From contig JBDWKL010000013.1 of assembly GCA_039973685.1 (NCBI GenBank), forward strand, positions 1-64,000: a DNA stretch of 64,000 nt, given 5' to 3'. The translations under genes and the position numbers were made by a program. This document shows positions 57,188-64,000 of this stretch, one piece after another. Under the pieces are notes generated by a model. It did not search any database and was not told the DNA's origin. It saw only the letters and a list, made by a program, of their open reading frames with translations. This stretch comes from Hyphomicrobiales bacterium. GTDB lineage: Bacteria; Pseudomonadota; Alphaproteobacteria; Rhizobiales; JACESI01. Positions within the stretch are counted from its first letter, which is position 1. Every line of letters starts with the position of its first letter.

Positions 57188-57529
57188 ATGACAGATACAT
57201 TACCCCCTTGCCCCGCCTGCGCCAGTGTCTACACCTACCAAATGGACGCCCTACTGGTGTGCCCCGAATGCGCCCACGAATGGTCCGCCAACGAAAGCGA
57301 AGACACCGCCCCCGTCATACGAGACAGCGTCGGCAACACGCTGCAAGACGGCGACACGGTGACGGTGATTAAAGACCTGAAGGTTAAGGGTTCATCGTCT
57401 GTTGTGAAAGTGGGCACGAAGGTCCGAGGCATCCGACTGGTGGAGGGTGACCACGACATTGATTGCAAAATATCGGGCATCGGACAGATGGGGCTGAAGT
57501 CTCAGTTTGTTAAGAAGGTTGGTGGGTGA
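57188..57529 (+). CDS. YjdM (PhnA)-family zinc-ribbon protein
   Basis: 113 residues. A zinc ribbon [21 protein letters not shown] opens the protein, followed by the YjdM C-terminal domain ([37 protein letters not shown]). Annotated as an alkylphosphonate utilisation operon protein in many genomes, but its reaction is unknown. ATG 57188 is used; 12 codons upstream have no match. Locally more GC-rich than neighbours. Confidence 0.88.
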   Translation: MTDTLPPCPACASVYTYQMDALLVCPECAHEWSANESEDTAPVIRDSVGNTLQDGDTVTVIKDLKVKGSSSVVKVGTKVRGIRLVEGDHDIDCKISGIGQMGLKSQFVKKVGG

Positions 57530-57679
57530 TAACTCTGAGTACCGATCTACAAATACTAATTAATAAAACCGTCTTCTTTGAGTCTCGCTAACGCAGCGGT
57601 TACAACAGGCTCGGAATAGCTCTGATCATTCGCTCAATTACACATCTAACCGACATCTTTTGGATTGTTTCTAAATCTC

Positions 57680-58903
57680 TCAATGCGCTGCGCAATTTAA
57701 TCTTTTAGCCACTTCACCATGCCCCACAAGGCCTGTAAAATGCGTATACCTCTGTGTCAAAAGTCTTACTTGTCCTGCAATAATTGCTTCATGAACATCA
57801 GCTCTTTTAGCGTAGGATAGCACTTTCGCCTTTGATATATTTCCAGCTACACGACGTAACTCTTCAAATATATCATCTGGCACTAAAGCTTTTCTAGCTA
57901 AGGTATCTGCCTCTTTTTCCATGACAGGGTCATTCCCAAAAGCGCCAGTTTGGCGCTCAATTTCATCTAGAATAACACCCTCATCAGCTAAATGACGCTC
58001 GACGTGAACACACTCATGCAAAAGAGTGAACCAAAAGTTGTCAAGCCTGTCATACCGTACACTAATTGCAATCGCAGGCTTTCCACTTGGCAAACTAAAA
58101 CAAGCACCATCGATGTATGTTTTTTTTAAACATGGTACATAAACAGCCGTTATCCCTACCTGATTTAACTTGCTAAATGCTCTCTTAGGTCCGTCAGAAT
58201 ATAAACTTATCTTGGCCAATTCACGCCGAAAACAATGATCAACTGCTTCGGGGTCGAATGGATGCTCGCTTTCAGCATTTATCGCTTCCCCTCTTGCCTT
58301 CATAAGCCAAGCATTTACTGATTGAGGATTCGGCTCCTTTTCATCCACACCCCTAAACTTTACACCCGCGAATTGTGGAGTATCAACTTTTGCCGCGACC
58401 ATCAGATTACGTATGCATGATTCTAGTTCATCTTTCTTCGGCATCACGTCACCAAGCCAACCAAGTTTGAACATCTCCGAGACAGGAAAAGACTTCCAAC
58501 TGACATTTGGACAAACCTCTGGAAGCTCCGCATTTATTTTACCCAATAGCACCTCAGCAGGAATATTGAGATATTCACGAAGCGCTCGCATCATATCGAG
58601 TGATGGCTTTCTTTTACCATTTAAAACCTCGGAAATTCGGGACTTGGGGAAACCAATCATCTCAGCTAACTGAGTTTGTTTGATTTCAAGTTGATCCATT
58701 CGAAATTCAATTGCTTCGACACAGGTTGGAAGTTGAACAGGAAACTGTTCACTTTCATATTTCTCAACAAGAATTGCGAGGACTTCCAAGTCGCTAACTT
58801 GTTCATCAGAAAGCTCATCGAATGACATCAAAAGGTCGATTTGCTTCATAGCGAATCCATGGCCTGCTGCATCTTTAATAGGTCTGATATCTATTTTTTC
58901 CAT
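57680..58903 (-). CDS. HigA-type antitoxin with XRE helix-turn-helix and ImmA/IrrE peptidase domain
   Basis: 407 residues. An XRE HTH stands at about residues 70-120 (MDQLEIKQTQLAEMIGFPKSR, VLNGKRKPSLDM). After a linker, an ImmA/IrrE-like domain has the zinc-protease motif LLHECVHVERH near residue 290 and a distal EKEADTLARKAL. The first 60 residues are a HigA-type N-terminal region. It probably represses its own operon and inhibits HigB. Such fusions could also couple the system to a proteolytic trigger. It overlaps higB by 13 bases. Confidence 0.85.
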   Translation of the reverse strand: MEKIDIRPIKDAAGHGFAMKQIDLLMSFDELSDEQVSDLEVLAILVEKYESEQFPVQLPTCVEAIEFRMDQLEIKQTQLAEMIGFPKSRISEVLNGKRKPSLDMMRALREYLNIPAEVLLGKINAELPEVCPNVSWKSFPVSEMFKLGWLGDVMPKKDELESCIRNLMVAAKVDTPQFAGVKFRGVDEKEPNPQSVNAWLMKARGEAINAESEHPFDPEAVDHCFRRELAKISLYSDGPKRAFSKLNQVGITAVYVPCLKKTYIDGACFSLPSGKPAIAISVRYDRLDNFWFTLLHECVHVERHLADEGVILDEIERQTGAFGNDPVMEKEADTLARKALVPDDIFEELRRVAGNISKAKVLSYAKRADVHEAIIAGQVRLLTQRYTHFTGLVGHGEVAKRLNCAAH

Positions 58904-59211
58904 GCGACTTCTCCTACATCAATTTTATCGTACTCTGTGTGGGTTCCGATAAATTCGATCTTGATGACTTCAGCTTGGTAATTAATCCTAGCCACTAGTC
59001 GAAAGTGATTACCTTTAATCTTAAATACGGTCACTCCATTACCTTTCCCTATGGGTCTGGCATTTGGATATTGGCCTCTTAATTCGCTTGGACTTCTCCA
59101 CGCTGCTGCCTTCATTTCTTTATGCCAAGCACGAAGAGCGCCAGAAGCTTCTTGTCCACGTTTATGCTTAGTAATAAAGCCCTCTATCCTCTCTACTGAG
59201 ATAACCTTCAT
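58891..59211 (-). CDS. higB: HigB-family mRNA interferase toxin
   Basis: 106 residues, HigB_toxin (RelE-like) fold. Motifs include LRAWHKEMKAAAWRSPSEL, YPNARPIGKGNGVTVFKIKG, FRLVARINYQAEVIKIEFIG and THTEYDKID, the family pattern. It would cut mRNA on the ribosome unless bound by the antitoxin. Start ATG 59211 is at the edge of an operator region with two related palindromes. The order toxin before antitoxin is typical of HigBA. Confidence 0.88.
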   Translation of the reverse strand: MKVISVERIEGFITKHKRGQEASGALRAWHKEMKAAAWRSPSELRGQYPNARPIGKGNGVTVFKIKGNHFRLVARINYQAEVIKIEFIGTHTEYDKIDVGEVAWKK

Positions 59212-59220
59212 TACATCGCT

Positions 59221-59259
59221 ACCTATATGGTAATTTTTAGATTGTTACCAATATGGTAA
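59221..59259. promoter_or_regulatory. Double operator of the HigBA promoter
   Basis: Palindrome TTACC-AATAT-GGTAA (59245-59259) and a weaker ACC-TATAT-GGT (59221-59231). Both are followed by the same GGTAATTTT, 26 bp apart (about two and a half helical turns). This suits cooperative binding by the XRE domain of the antitoxin. Confidence 0.65.
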
Positions 59260-59353
59260 TTTTCATAAGATACATAGTATATAGCGAAATGGCAAGATAT
59301 TTCTATAAAAAGGAACTATCGCGCCCGGATTCACACACCCCCCAACCCACAAA

Positions 59354-59384
59354 AAAACCGCGCCAGCATCGCCAGCGCGGTTTT
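59354..59384. terminator. Bidirectional terminator between HigBA upstream region and DM13 gene
   Basis: AAAACCGCGC, 11-base loop, GCGCGGTTTT. On the minus strand it ends the DM13 gene 23 nt past its stop. Confidence 0.82.
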
Positions 59385-59406
59385 CATTTTTTAAAGTTTC
59401 TAAAGC

Positions 59407-59805
59407 TTACTTAAGAGATGCAACGCCCAATGGTACGCCGAACTTTCTGCACCAGATGTAAACTTCGTTGAAGTCATCAACATTTACAGCTGCTGGTACG
59501 ATGTAAACTTGAACGCCTGTTAGGTGACCAAGGTTGCCGAGGTCTGTTGCAGCAACGTATGTACCGTCTTTACCAAGGCCAACGCGTGGGTCTGGAGCGC
59601 CGTCTAGGCTGAAATCTGAATCAAGGATAACCACTGCGCCACCGTTGGCTGTTTTGACGATTTGAACGCCGCCAGTTGTGATGTGGTCGCTTGCGCCAGT
59701 GAATGTGCCTTGTGTTTTCGCGCCGCCAGCGTTTGCTGACATTGCGCCGAATGCGATCATTACTGCAGCAAAGATGCCCAGTGTTTTTGCGATGAGGTTA
59801 GTCAT
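59407..59805 (-). CDS. Secreted DM13-domain protein
   Basis: 132 residues. A signal peptide (LGIFAAVMIAFGAMSANA) is followed by a DM13-like beta domain: GTFTGASDHITTGGVQIV, VVILDSDFSLDGAPDPRV, and the C-terminal VYIWCRKFGVPLGVASL with a single cysteine. DM13 domains are thought to bind metal or redox-active groups; no role is known here. It is divergent from a TetR gene with which it shares a region full of palindromes. Confidence 0.78.
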   Translation of the reverse strand: MTNLIAKTLGIFAAVMIAFGAMSANAGGAKTQGTFTGASDHITTGGVQIVKTANGGAVVILDSDFSLDGAPDPRVGLGKDGTYVAATDLGNLGHLTGVQVYIVPAAVNVDDFNEVYIWCRKFGVPLGVASLK

Positions 59806-59869
59806 ATCGTTTCTCTCTATGTTAAGGGCCCCGAGAGGTCCGTTGAATGTTTCGATGATCCATATCTAG

Positions 59870-59928
59870 CATTCGGAACCGAATGGTTCCAATCACAAGC
59901 CTGTGATTAGGTACTATTTGGTACCAAA
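59870..59928. promoter_or_regulatory. Operator cluster between DM13 and TetR genes
   Basis: GGAACC-GAAT-GGTTCC (59875-59890) and GGTACT-ATTT-GGTACC (59910-59925) are variants of one site, 35 bp apart. Overlapping them are CATTCGG-AA-CCGAATG (59870-59885) and TTTGGTACCAAA (59917-59928), and between them AATCACA-AGCC-TGTGATT (59891-59908). Confidence 0.65.
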
Positions 59929-59953
59929 TTAAATTCATGCTATTGGCTCGCTC

Positions 59954-60535
59954 ATGGCTAGACCTCGCGAATTTGATACGGACATTGCGCTTGAAAAAGC
60001 GATGGGTGTTTTTTGGGAACACGGCTACGCCGATGCGTCCTTGCCCAACCTGTTAAAAGGCATGAACCTGACGCGGGGCAGTTTGTATAAGGCGTTCACC
60101 GATAAGAAGACGCTGTTTTTAAAAGTGCTCAGCACCTATGACGAACAAGCCGTGAGCCAAGCCGTTGCTCTTTTGACCGACCCTGACCAAGATGGATGGG
60201 TGCGAATTTTCACCATATTCGATATGATCTCAGAGGCCGTTGAAGCGGGCGACCATCGCGGCTGTCTGCTTTGTTCTGCGATCGCGGGGCCTGCGTCCTA
60301 TGATCAAGAAATCGAAGCTTTCGCAACGAAGTCTCTCGACCGTATGCTTTTTGCTTTTGAAGACGCGCTAAAATCTGTTGTGCCTGAGAGCGACACCAAT
60401 GCATTAGCCAACTTGCTGGTCACGCAATATGTCGGCCTGCGGGTTATGTCGCGGGCGAACGGCTCTAAGTGCAAAATTCAAAACAGTGTCATCGCGCTTA
60501 AAAACATGGCGAAGCAGTTCGGTTCCAAACACTAA
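59954..60535 (+). CDS. TetR-family regulator
   Basis: 193 residues. N-terminal HTH (ALEKAMGVFWEHGYADASLPNLLKGMNLTRGSLYKAF) is intact; the C-terminal part (GCLLCSAIAGPASYDQEIEAF) has TetR_C_6-like helices with two cysteines. Probably represses the divergent DM13 gene and itself through the palindromes between them. The inducer is unknown. Confidence 0.9.
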   Translation: MARPREFDTDIALEKAMGVFWEHGYADASLPNLLKGMNLTRGSLYKAFTDKKTLFLKVLSTYDEQAVSQAVALLTDPDQDGWVRIFTIFDMISEAVEAGDHRGCLLCSAIAGPASYDQEIEAFATKSLDRMLFAFEDALKSVVPESDTNALANLLVTQYVGLRVMSRANGSKCKIQNSVIALKNMAKQFGSKH

Positions 60536-60632
60536 TTCATTATCGTGGTTGGCTTTAGTCGCCTCATCAGGCGCGCTGCATCTAAGCCCGCAAACCTATG
60601 TGCGTGTGCATTCGGTTTCTTTTCAAATAAAA

Positions 60633-60653
60633 GGGCTGCACTCAATGCAGCCC
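60633..60653 (-). terminator. Rho-independent terminator of the SPW-like gene
   Basis: GGGCTGCA-CTCAA-TGCAGCCC, followed on the minus strand by TTTTATTT. It sits 18 nt past the stop. Confidence 0.85.
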
Positions 60654-60671
60654 CTAACGTTTGAATAAATC

Positions 60672-61040
60672 TTACATCGCGTCCATTTGCGGATTAGATT
60701 TGTGCATACCCACGACGAGCAGAACTGTTAGGCCGAAGACGACATAGTACCAAAACTCAAGGCCAGCAAATCCAAAAAGGAAAGGTGCCACAACAAAAGT
60801 AGCGCCGACGATGCCGTCAACCGTGAGGTGGAATTTATAAGGAAGAACTTTGAAAACACCCAGATGATGATCTGTCAAAACCGTAAGCAAGAAAGCGGCG
60901 ATGCCTGTGGCAAATGACAACCAAAATGCCATAGGGTTGGTTTCGCCAAGACCGAGCGCAAACGGCATAACAATCAAGGTTATTGCAACAGGATAATCGA
61001 GATAAGCGTGAATTTCTTTAGTAATAAAGCGTGGGAGCAT
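60672..61040 (-). CDS. Small membrane protein with SPW-like repeats
   Basis: 122 residues with four predicted membrane segments (VAITLIVMPFALGLG, FWLSFATGIAAFLLTVL, FVVAPFLFGFAGL, VVFGLTVLLVVGM). The pattern resembles SPW-motif membrane proteins but the SPW triplet itself is not clear. Function unknown. It is transcribed alone, with a terminator on its 3' side. Confidence 0.6.
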   Translation of the reverse strand: MLPRFITKEIHAYLDYPVAITLIVMPFALGLGETNPMAFWLSFATGIAAFLLTVLTDHHLGVFKVLPYKFHLTVDGIVGATFVVAPFLFGFAGLEFWYYVVFGLTVLLVVGMHKSNPQMDAM

Positions 61041-61138
61041 AGGATTTCCTTTTCAAAAACTGAGACACCAAATGCGGCATCAGTGAAGAAAGGATAGTGG
61101 TGGCGTTTCTTTCAAACCATGATCACTAGTTCAAAAAA

Positions 61139-62110
61139 CTATGCAGATCGTTCGAGATTTTGAACTAACGAAGAACTGATCTCTTTGCGAAAACTGGCGG
61201 GTGTCATGCCGGTTTCTTTTTTGAAAACCCGCGTAAAAGCTGAATCTGAGGCATAGCCAGCGTTTTCTGCCGCATCCGAAAGGCTCTTTGACGGATCAGC
61301 AAGGCATTCCTTGGCAATCTCCATTCGCCATGACGAGACATATTGCATGGGCGGCATGGCAAGCTTCTTTTGGAACTGCACCGCGAAGCTTGTTCGCGAC
61401 ATGCCTGCTCGCTTCGCCAATGTATCAACAGTCCATGGCGCATTGGGCGCTTTGTGAAAAGCATCTAGCGCTTTGCAAAGATGCTGATCAGAAAAACCAT
61501 TTAAACCCCATTGGGACGATTCATCACTTTCAAGGAATGACCGAATTGCCTGCGCGAGAATAGCTTCCGACATCTTCAAGGCGATCAAATCACCACCGAG
61601 ACGATGACCGCCAGTTTCATCACCGATGACGCGTAAAGTCGCTTCCATCCAACGCCCCGCGTCTTCTCCATAATTTTTGAGATGGATCAAAGGTGGCAAT
61701 CGCTCGATCAAAATATGCTGTGCGTGTTTCTTAAACGAGAAATGCCCGCATATAAGCTGCGTGTCATTATCATCTTCGCCACCGCCATGCACCAAGACAC
61801 CCGTTCCATCAAATCCAGATTCTTCCAACACGGTATCAAGCGGCAAAATGGCGTCTTTAGGAGTAGACGCACAATAAAGGCTGTGGGCAGCACCATGCGG
61901 AATGATGATCAAATCGCCCTGCGCCAAGCTAACCGGCTTTTCAGCTCCCTCCACTGAAACCAGACAACTGCCACGGTGGACGAAGTGAAAACGCGCAACA
62001 TCTTCAAAGTCAGGTACAGCAATCCCCCACGGCGTCGTAAACGACGTACGGAAGTAGAGCGTGCCCTGCACGGAGAGTTTTGTGAGAATATCACTGAGTA
62101 GATCAAGCAT
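61139..62110 (-). CDS. AraC-family regulator with cupin domain
   Basis: 323 residues. The N-terminal cupin sensor (YFRTSFTTPWGIAVPDFEDV, FHFVHRGSCLVSVEG, QGDLIIIPHGAAHSL) precedes a double HTH (VDTLAKRAGMSRTSFAVQF, LSDAAENAGYASDSAFTRVF, KETGMTPASFRK). This is the AraC_binding_2-type layout. The ligand and targets are unknown. It is divergent from the DUF4142-cupredoxin pair. Confidence 0.9.
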   Translation of the reverse strand: MLDLLSDILTKLSVQGTLYFRTSFTTPWGIAVPDFEDVARFHFVHRGSCLVSVEGAEKPVSLAQGDLIIIPHGAAHSLYCASTPKDAILPLDTVLEESGFDGTGVLVHGGGEDDNDTQLICGHFSFKKHAQHILIERLPPLIHLKNYGEDAGRWMEATLRVIGDETGGHRLGGDLIALKMSEAILAQAIRSFLESDESSQWGLNGFSDQHLCKALDAFHKAPNAPWTVDTLAKRAGMSRTSFAVQFQKKLAMPPMQYVSSWRMEIAKECLADPSKSLSDAAENAGYASDSAFTRVFKKETGMTPASFRKEISSSLVQNLERSA

Positions 62111-62246
62111 GAACCTAAATTACAGTACCATGCAGCTTTGTACAGTGCCTTGAACGATCTGCACTAAATTTCGCATGATCTGATATATCTGACCTGTCTC
62201 TTCCGGTTGTATCCAAGAATGATAGAAACCCAAACTGGAGGAAATT

Positions 62247-62771
62247 ATGAAAAAACTACTCGCTGGACTTGCCGTTGTTGGCCTGTTTTTCACAACACCA
62301 ACGTTCGCCAATGACCCTGCTGCATTGAGCGATGTTGAAATTGCACACGTTGCTTACACAGCCGACGTTCTTGATATTCGTTATGCTCATTTGGCTCTCG
62401 CAAAATCGACAAACTCAGAAATCCACAAATTCGCCAAGACAATGATCCGCGATCATGAAGCCATCAATGAGCAGGCTTTGGCTCTACTGGAGAAACTGGG
62501 CGCGAGCGCGAAAGACAATTTCCTAAGCCAAAAACTAAACCAAGATGGTGAAGCACTCATCGCCAAGTTTAGCGCACTTAGCGGATCTGAGTTTGATGTT
62601 GCCTACGCTGAAAACGAGCTCGCATACCACAAGGCGGTCATCGACCTTGTTGGCAATGTGTTTATTCCAAACATCGACAATGCCGAAGTTAAAGCACTGT
62701 TCGAAGAAGGCTTGAAAATTTTCATAGCGCACGAAACTCATGCTGAGATGATGGTCAAGGCTTTGAAATAA
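62247..62771 (+). CDS. DUF4142 ferritin-like periplasmic protein
   Basis: 174 residues. Signal peptide (LLAGLAVVGLFFTTPTFA) followed by a helical bundle with the DUF4142 motifs IAHVAYTADVLDIRYAHLAL, KFAKTMIRDHEAINEQAL, and the repeated histidines ELAYHKAVIDLV and IAHETHAEMM that could bind metal. Function unknown; often linked to stress in other genomes. GGAGGAAATT lies before the start, and the stop overlaps the next start by one base (TAATG). Confidence 0.85.
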   Translation: MKKLLAGLAVVGLFFTTPTFANDPAALSDVEIAHVAYTADVLDIRYAHLALAKSTNSEIHKFAKTMIRDHEAINEQALALLEKLGASAKDNFLSQKLNQDGEALIAKFSALSGSEFDVAYAENELAYHKAVIDLVGNVFIPNIDNAEVKALFEEGLKIFIAHETHAEMMVKALK

Positions 62772-63118
62772 TGGGTTTGAAACTCAAACGCAGACAAGTT
62801 TTGGTTGGGGCGGCGGCGTATGCCGGTGCCCTCACCATTTTCCAAAAAAGCAGCCTTGCCGAAACTCCTAAGATACATGAGGTAAGGATAAAGGCTTTTC
62901 AATTTGAACCGATGCACATTTCGGTCAAACAAGGCGATACCATTAAGTGGACCAACGAAGATATAGCCCCCCATACGGCCACAGCGAACGAAGGCGGTTG
63001 GGATACAGGTGAAATTGTCAAAGGGGATAGCGGCTCGATTATCGTGACGAAAGAAATGGAAACAGATTATTTCTGTGCGTTCCACCCCCACATGAAGGGC
63101 ACGATTGAAATTACGTGA
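62771..63118 (+). CDS. Small blue-copper protein (cupredoxin) with Tat-like leader
   Basis: 115 residues. The leader KLKRRQVLVGAAAYAGALTIF resembles a twin-arginine signal. The mature part is a plastocyanin-like fold with type 1 copper ligands: histidine in APHTATANEGG, then CAFHPHMKG giving Cys, His and Met. It may pass electrons in the periplasm. Start coupling (TAATG) to the DUF4142 gene suggests one function for both. Confidence 0.88.
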   Translation: MGLKLKRRQVLVGAAAYAGALTIFQKSSLAETPKIHEVRIKAFQFEPMHISVKQGDTIKWTNEDIAPHTATANEGGWDTGEIVKGDSGSIIVTKEMETDYFCAFHPHMKGTIEIT

Positions 63119-63131
63119 AATTCTGAAAGCG

Positions 63132-64000
63132 CTAGTCCTTCGACTGCGCCTCTTTCTTCAATGCATAAAGCGCTTCCAGCGCCTCACGCGGGCTGAGGTC
63201 ATCAGGATTGATGGTCGCAAGCGTCTCGCGCAGAACATCGGCCTTTGGTTCAACGCTCACCGTTGGCTTAACAGCCGACACACTAAAGAGTGGCAAATCA
63301 TCAATCAAGGCTGCGGGGTTCTGCCTATCAGAAGCTTCTAACTGGCTCAGCACATCTTTTGCCCGCGCAACAACCGCACTTGGCAGCCCTGCCAGTTTTG
63401 CCACTTGAATACCGTAGGAACGATCAGCAGCGCCTGCGACGATCTCGTGCAAGAACACCACATCGCCCTTCCATTCTGAGACCTTCACCGTCGCATTAGA
63501 TAGTCGCGCTAACTGCTCTGAGAGTGCTGTCAGTTCATGATAATGAGTTGCAAATAGTGCGCGGGAACAATTGATCTCGTGCAAATGCTCAATCGCGGCC
63601 CATGCAATTGAAAGCCCATCAAAGGTTGCTGTGCCACGTCCAATCTCATCGAGAATAACAAGCGAACGCGGTCCCGCCTGATTGAGAATAGCGGCAGTTT
63701 CAACCATCTCAACCATGAAGGTTGAACGACCACGCGCCAAATCATCGGCGGCACCGACGCGTGAGAACAGGCGGTCCACCACGCCGATATGGGCATTGCT
63801 TGCTGGCACATAAAGCCCCGCTTGCGCCATAATCGCGACCAAAGCATTTTGTCTCAAGAAGGTCGATTTACCCGCCATATTCGGGCCTGTAATCAGCCAG
63901 ATCAAACCGTGGTCCGCGTTATTTTTTCCACCTGATAACGTGCAATCATTGGCGACGAATGGGTCGCTCAAGGCTTTGGCAAGCGCTTGCTCTACAACAG
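63132..64000 (-). CDS. mutS: DNA mismatch repair protein MutS, C-terminal part (5' end outside window)
   Basis: The frame is open to the right edge; the visible 289 residues are the ATPase and C-terminal regions. They show VANDC, Walker [10 protein letters not shown], the signature STFMVEM, Walker [17 protein letters not shown] and [15 protein letters not shown]. The C-terminal tail ([15 protein letters not shown]) is the tetramer segment. It recognises mismatched bases. Its 3' end is 13 nt from the convergent cupredoxin gene. Confidence 0.97.
   Translation of the reverse strand, partial: VVEQALAKALSDPFVANDCTLSGGKNNADHGLIWLITGPNMAGKSTFLRQNALVAIMAQAGLYVPASNAHIGVVDRLFSRVGAADDLARGRSTFMVEMVETAAILNQAGPRSLVILDEIGRGTATFDGLSIAWAAIEHLHEINCSRALFATHYHELTALSEQLARLSNATVKVSEWKGDVVFLHEIVAGAADRSYGIQVAKLAGLPSAVVARAKDVLSQLEASDRQNPAALIDDLPLFSVSAVKPTVSVEPKADVLRETLATINPDDLSPREALEALYALKKEAQSKD

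Overview
The window looks like chromosomal DNA of a marine alphaproteobacterium of the order Hyphomicrobiales (Rhizobiales). The main evidence is gene order: a replication block (mutM, enoyl-CoA hydratase, rpsT, rhodanese, dnaA, dnaN, recF, gyrB), the irr/fabA/fabB/fabI cluster with a cysteine-free Irr-type Fur protein, and the ubiE-ubiB-coaBC-dut-moeB chain opposite mutM. An AlkB-type alkane hydroxylase, an ectoine-hydrolase-like protein, a Rieske oxygenase of the betaine type, a BCCT transporter and a large RTX adhesin fit a marine lifestyle. The genus cannot be fixed from the sequence alone. Both window edges cut genes: the RTX protein on the left and mutS on the right.

Layout. 1-4.4 kb: 3' end of a giant secreted cadherin/RTX adhesin. 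4.4-13 kb: minus-strand small-metabolism genes (quinone reductase, GST, tRNA hydroxylase trhO, class V aminotransferase, a two-subunit GMC dehydrogenase, a VOC protein, alkB) and a plus-strand RHH protein. 13-16.2 kb: unsaturated fatty acid genes fabA-fabB-fabI, divergent from irr. 16.3-24.2 kb: an SH3 protein, a 2-hydroxyacid dehydrogenase, and a six-gene minus-strand operon ubiE-ubiB-coaBC-dut-moeB-decarboxylase with abutting or overlapping genes. 24.3-34.4 kb: mutM to gyrB. 34.5-36.8 kb: ectoine-hydrolase-like M24 protein convergent with a Rieske oxygenase.

36.9-40.3 kb is a complete zinc-uptake locus: znuC-znuB-zur on minus, divergent from znuA, with a Zur-box-like palindrome between them and a 16-unit histidine-rich tandem repeat inside ZnuA. 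40.4-47.9 kb is the most interesting region: a PotDBCA-type ABC importer translationally coupled to a CE4/PuuE-like hydrolase, a yeast-Fcy1-type cytosine deaminase and uracil phosphoribosyltransferase. Divergent from it are a second phosphoribosyltransferase and a BtpA/SgcQ-family TIM-barrel protein. I read it as a candidate import and salvage system for a pyrimidine-type base or cyclic amide.

48-52.3 kb: initiator tRNA with a duplicated 3' half, an EF-hand protein, an SDR, ybaB-dnaX and the SRP RNA. 52.3-57.5 kb: HIT protein, acyl-CoA dehydrogenase with a family III CoA-transferase, BCCT transporter, YjdM. 57.7-59.3 kb: a HigB/HigA toxin-antitoxin pair whose antitoxin carries an ImmA/IrrE-type peptidase domain. 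59.4-64 kb: DM13 protein with a divergent TetR regulator, a membrane protein, an AraC regulator, a DUF4142-cupredoxin pair and mutS (partial).

Many starts were moved downstream or to alternative codons on the basis of Shine-Dalgarno position and overlap with the preceding stop; each such choice is explained in the entry. No phage, insertion sequence or CRISPR array was seen.
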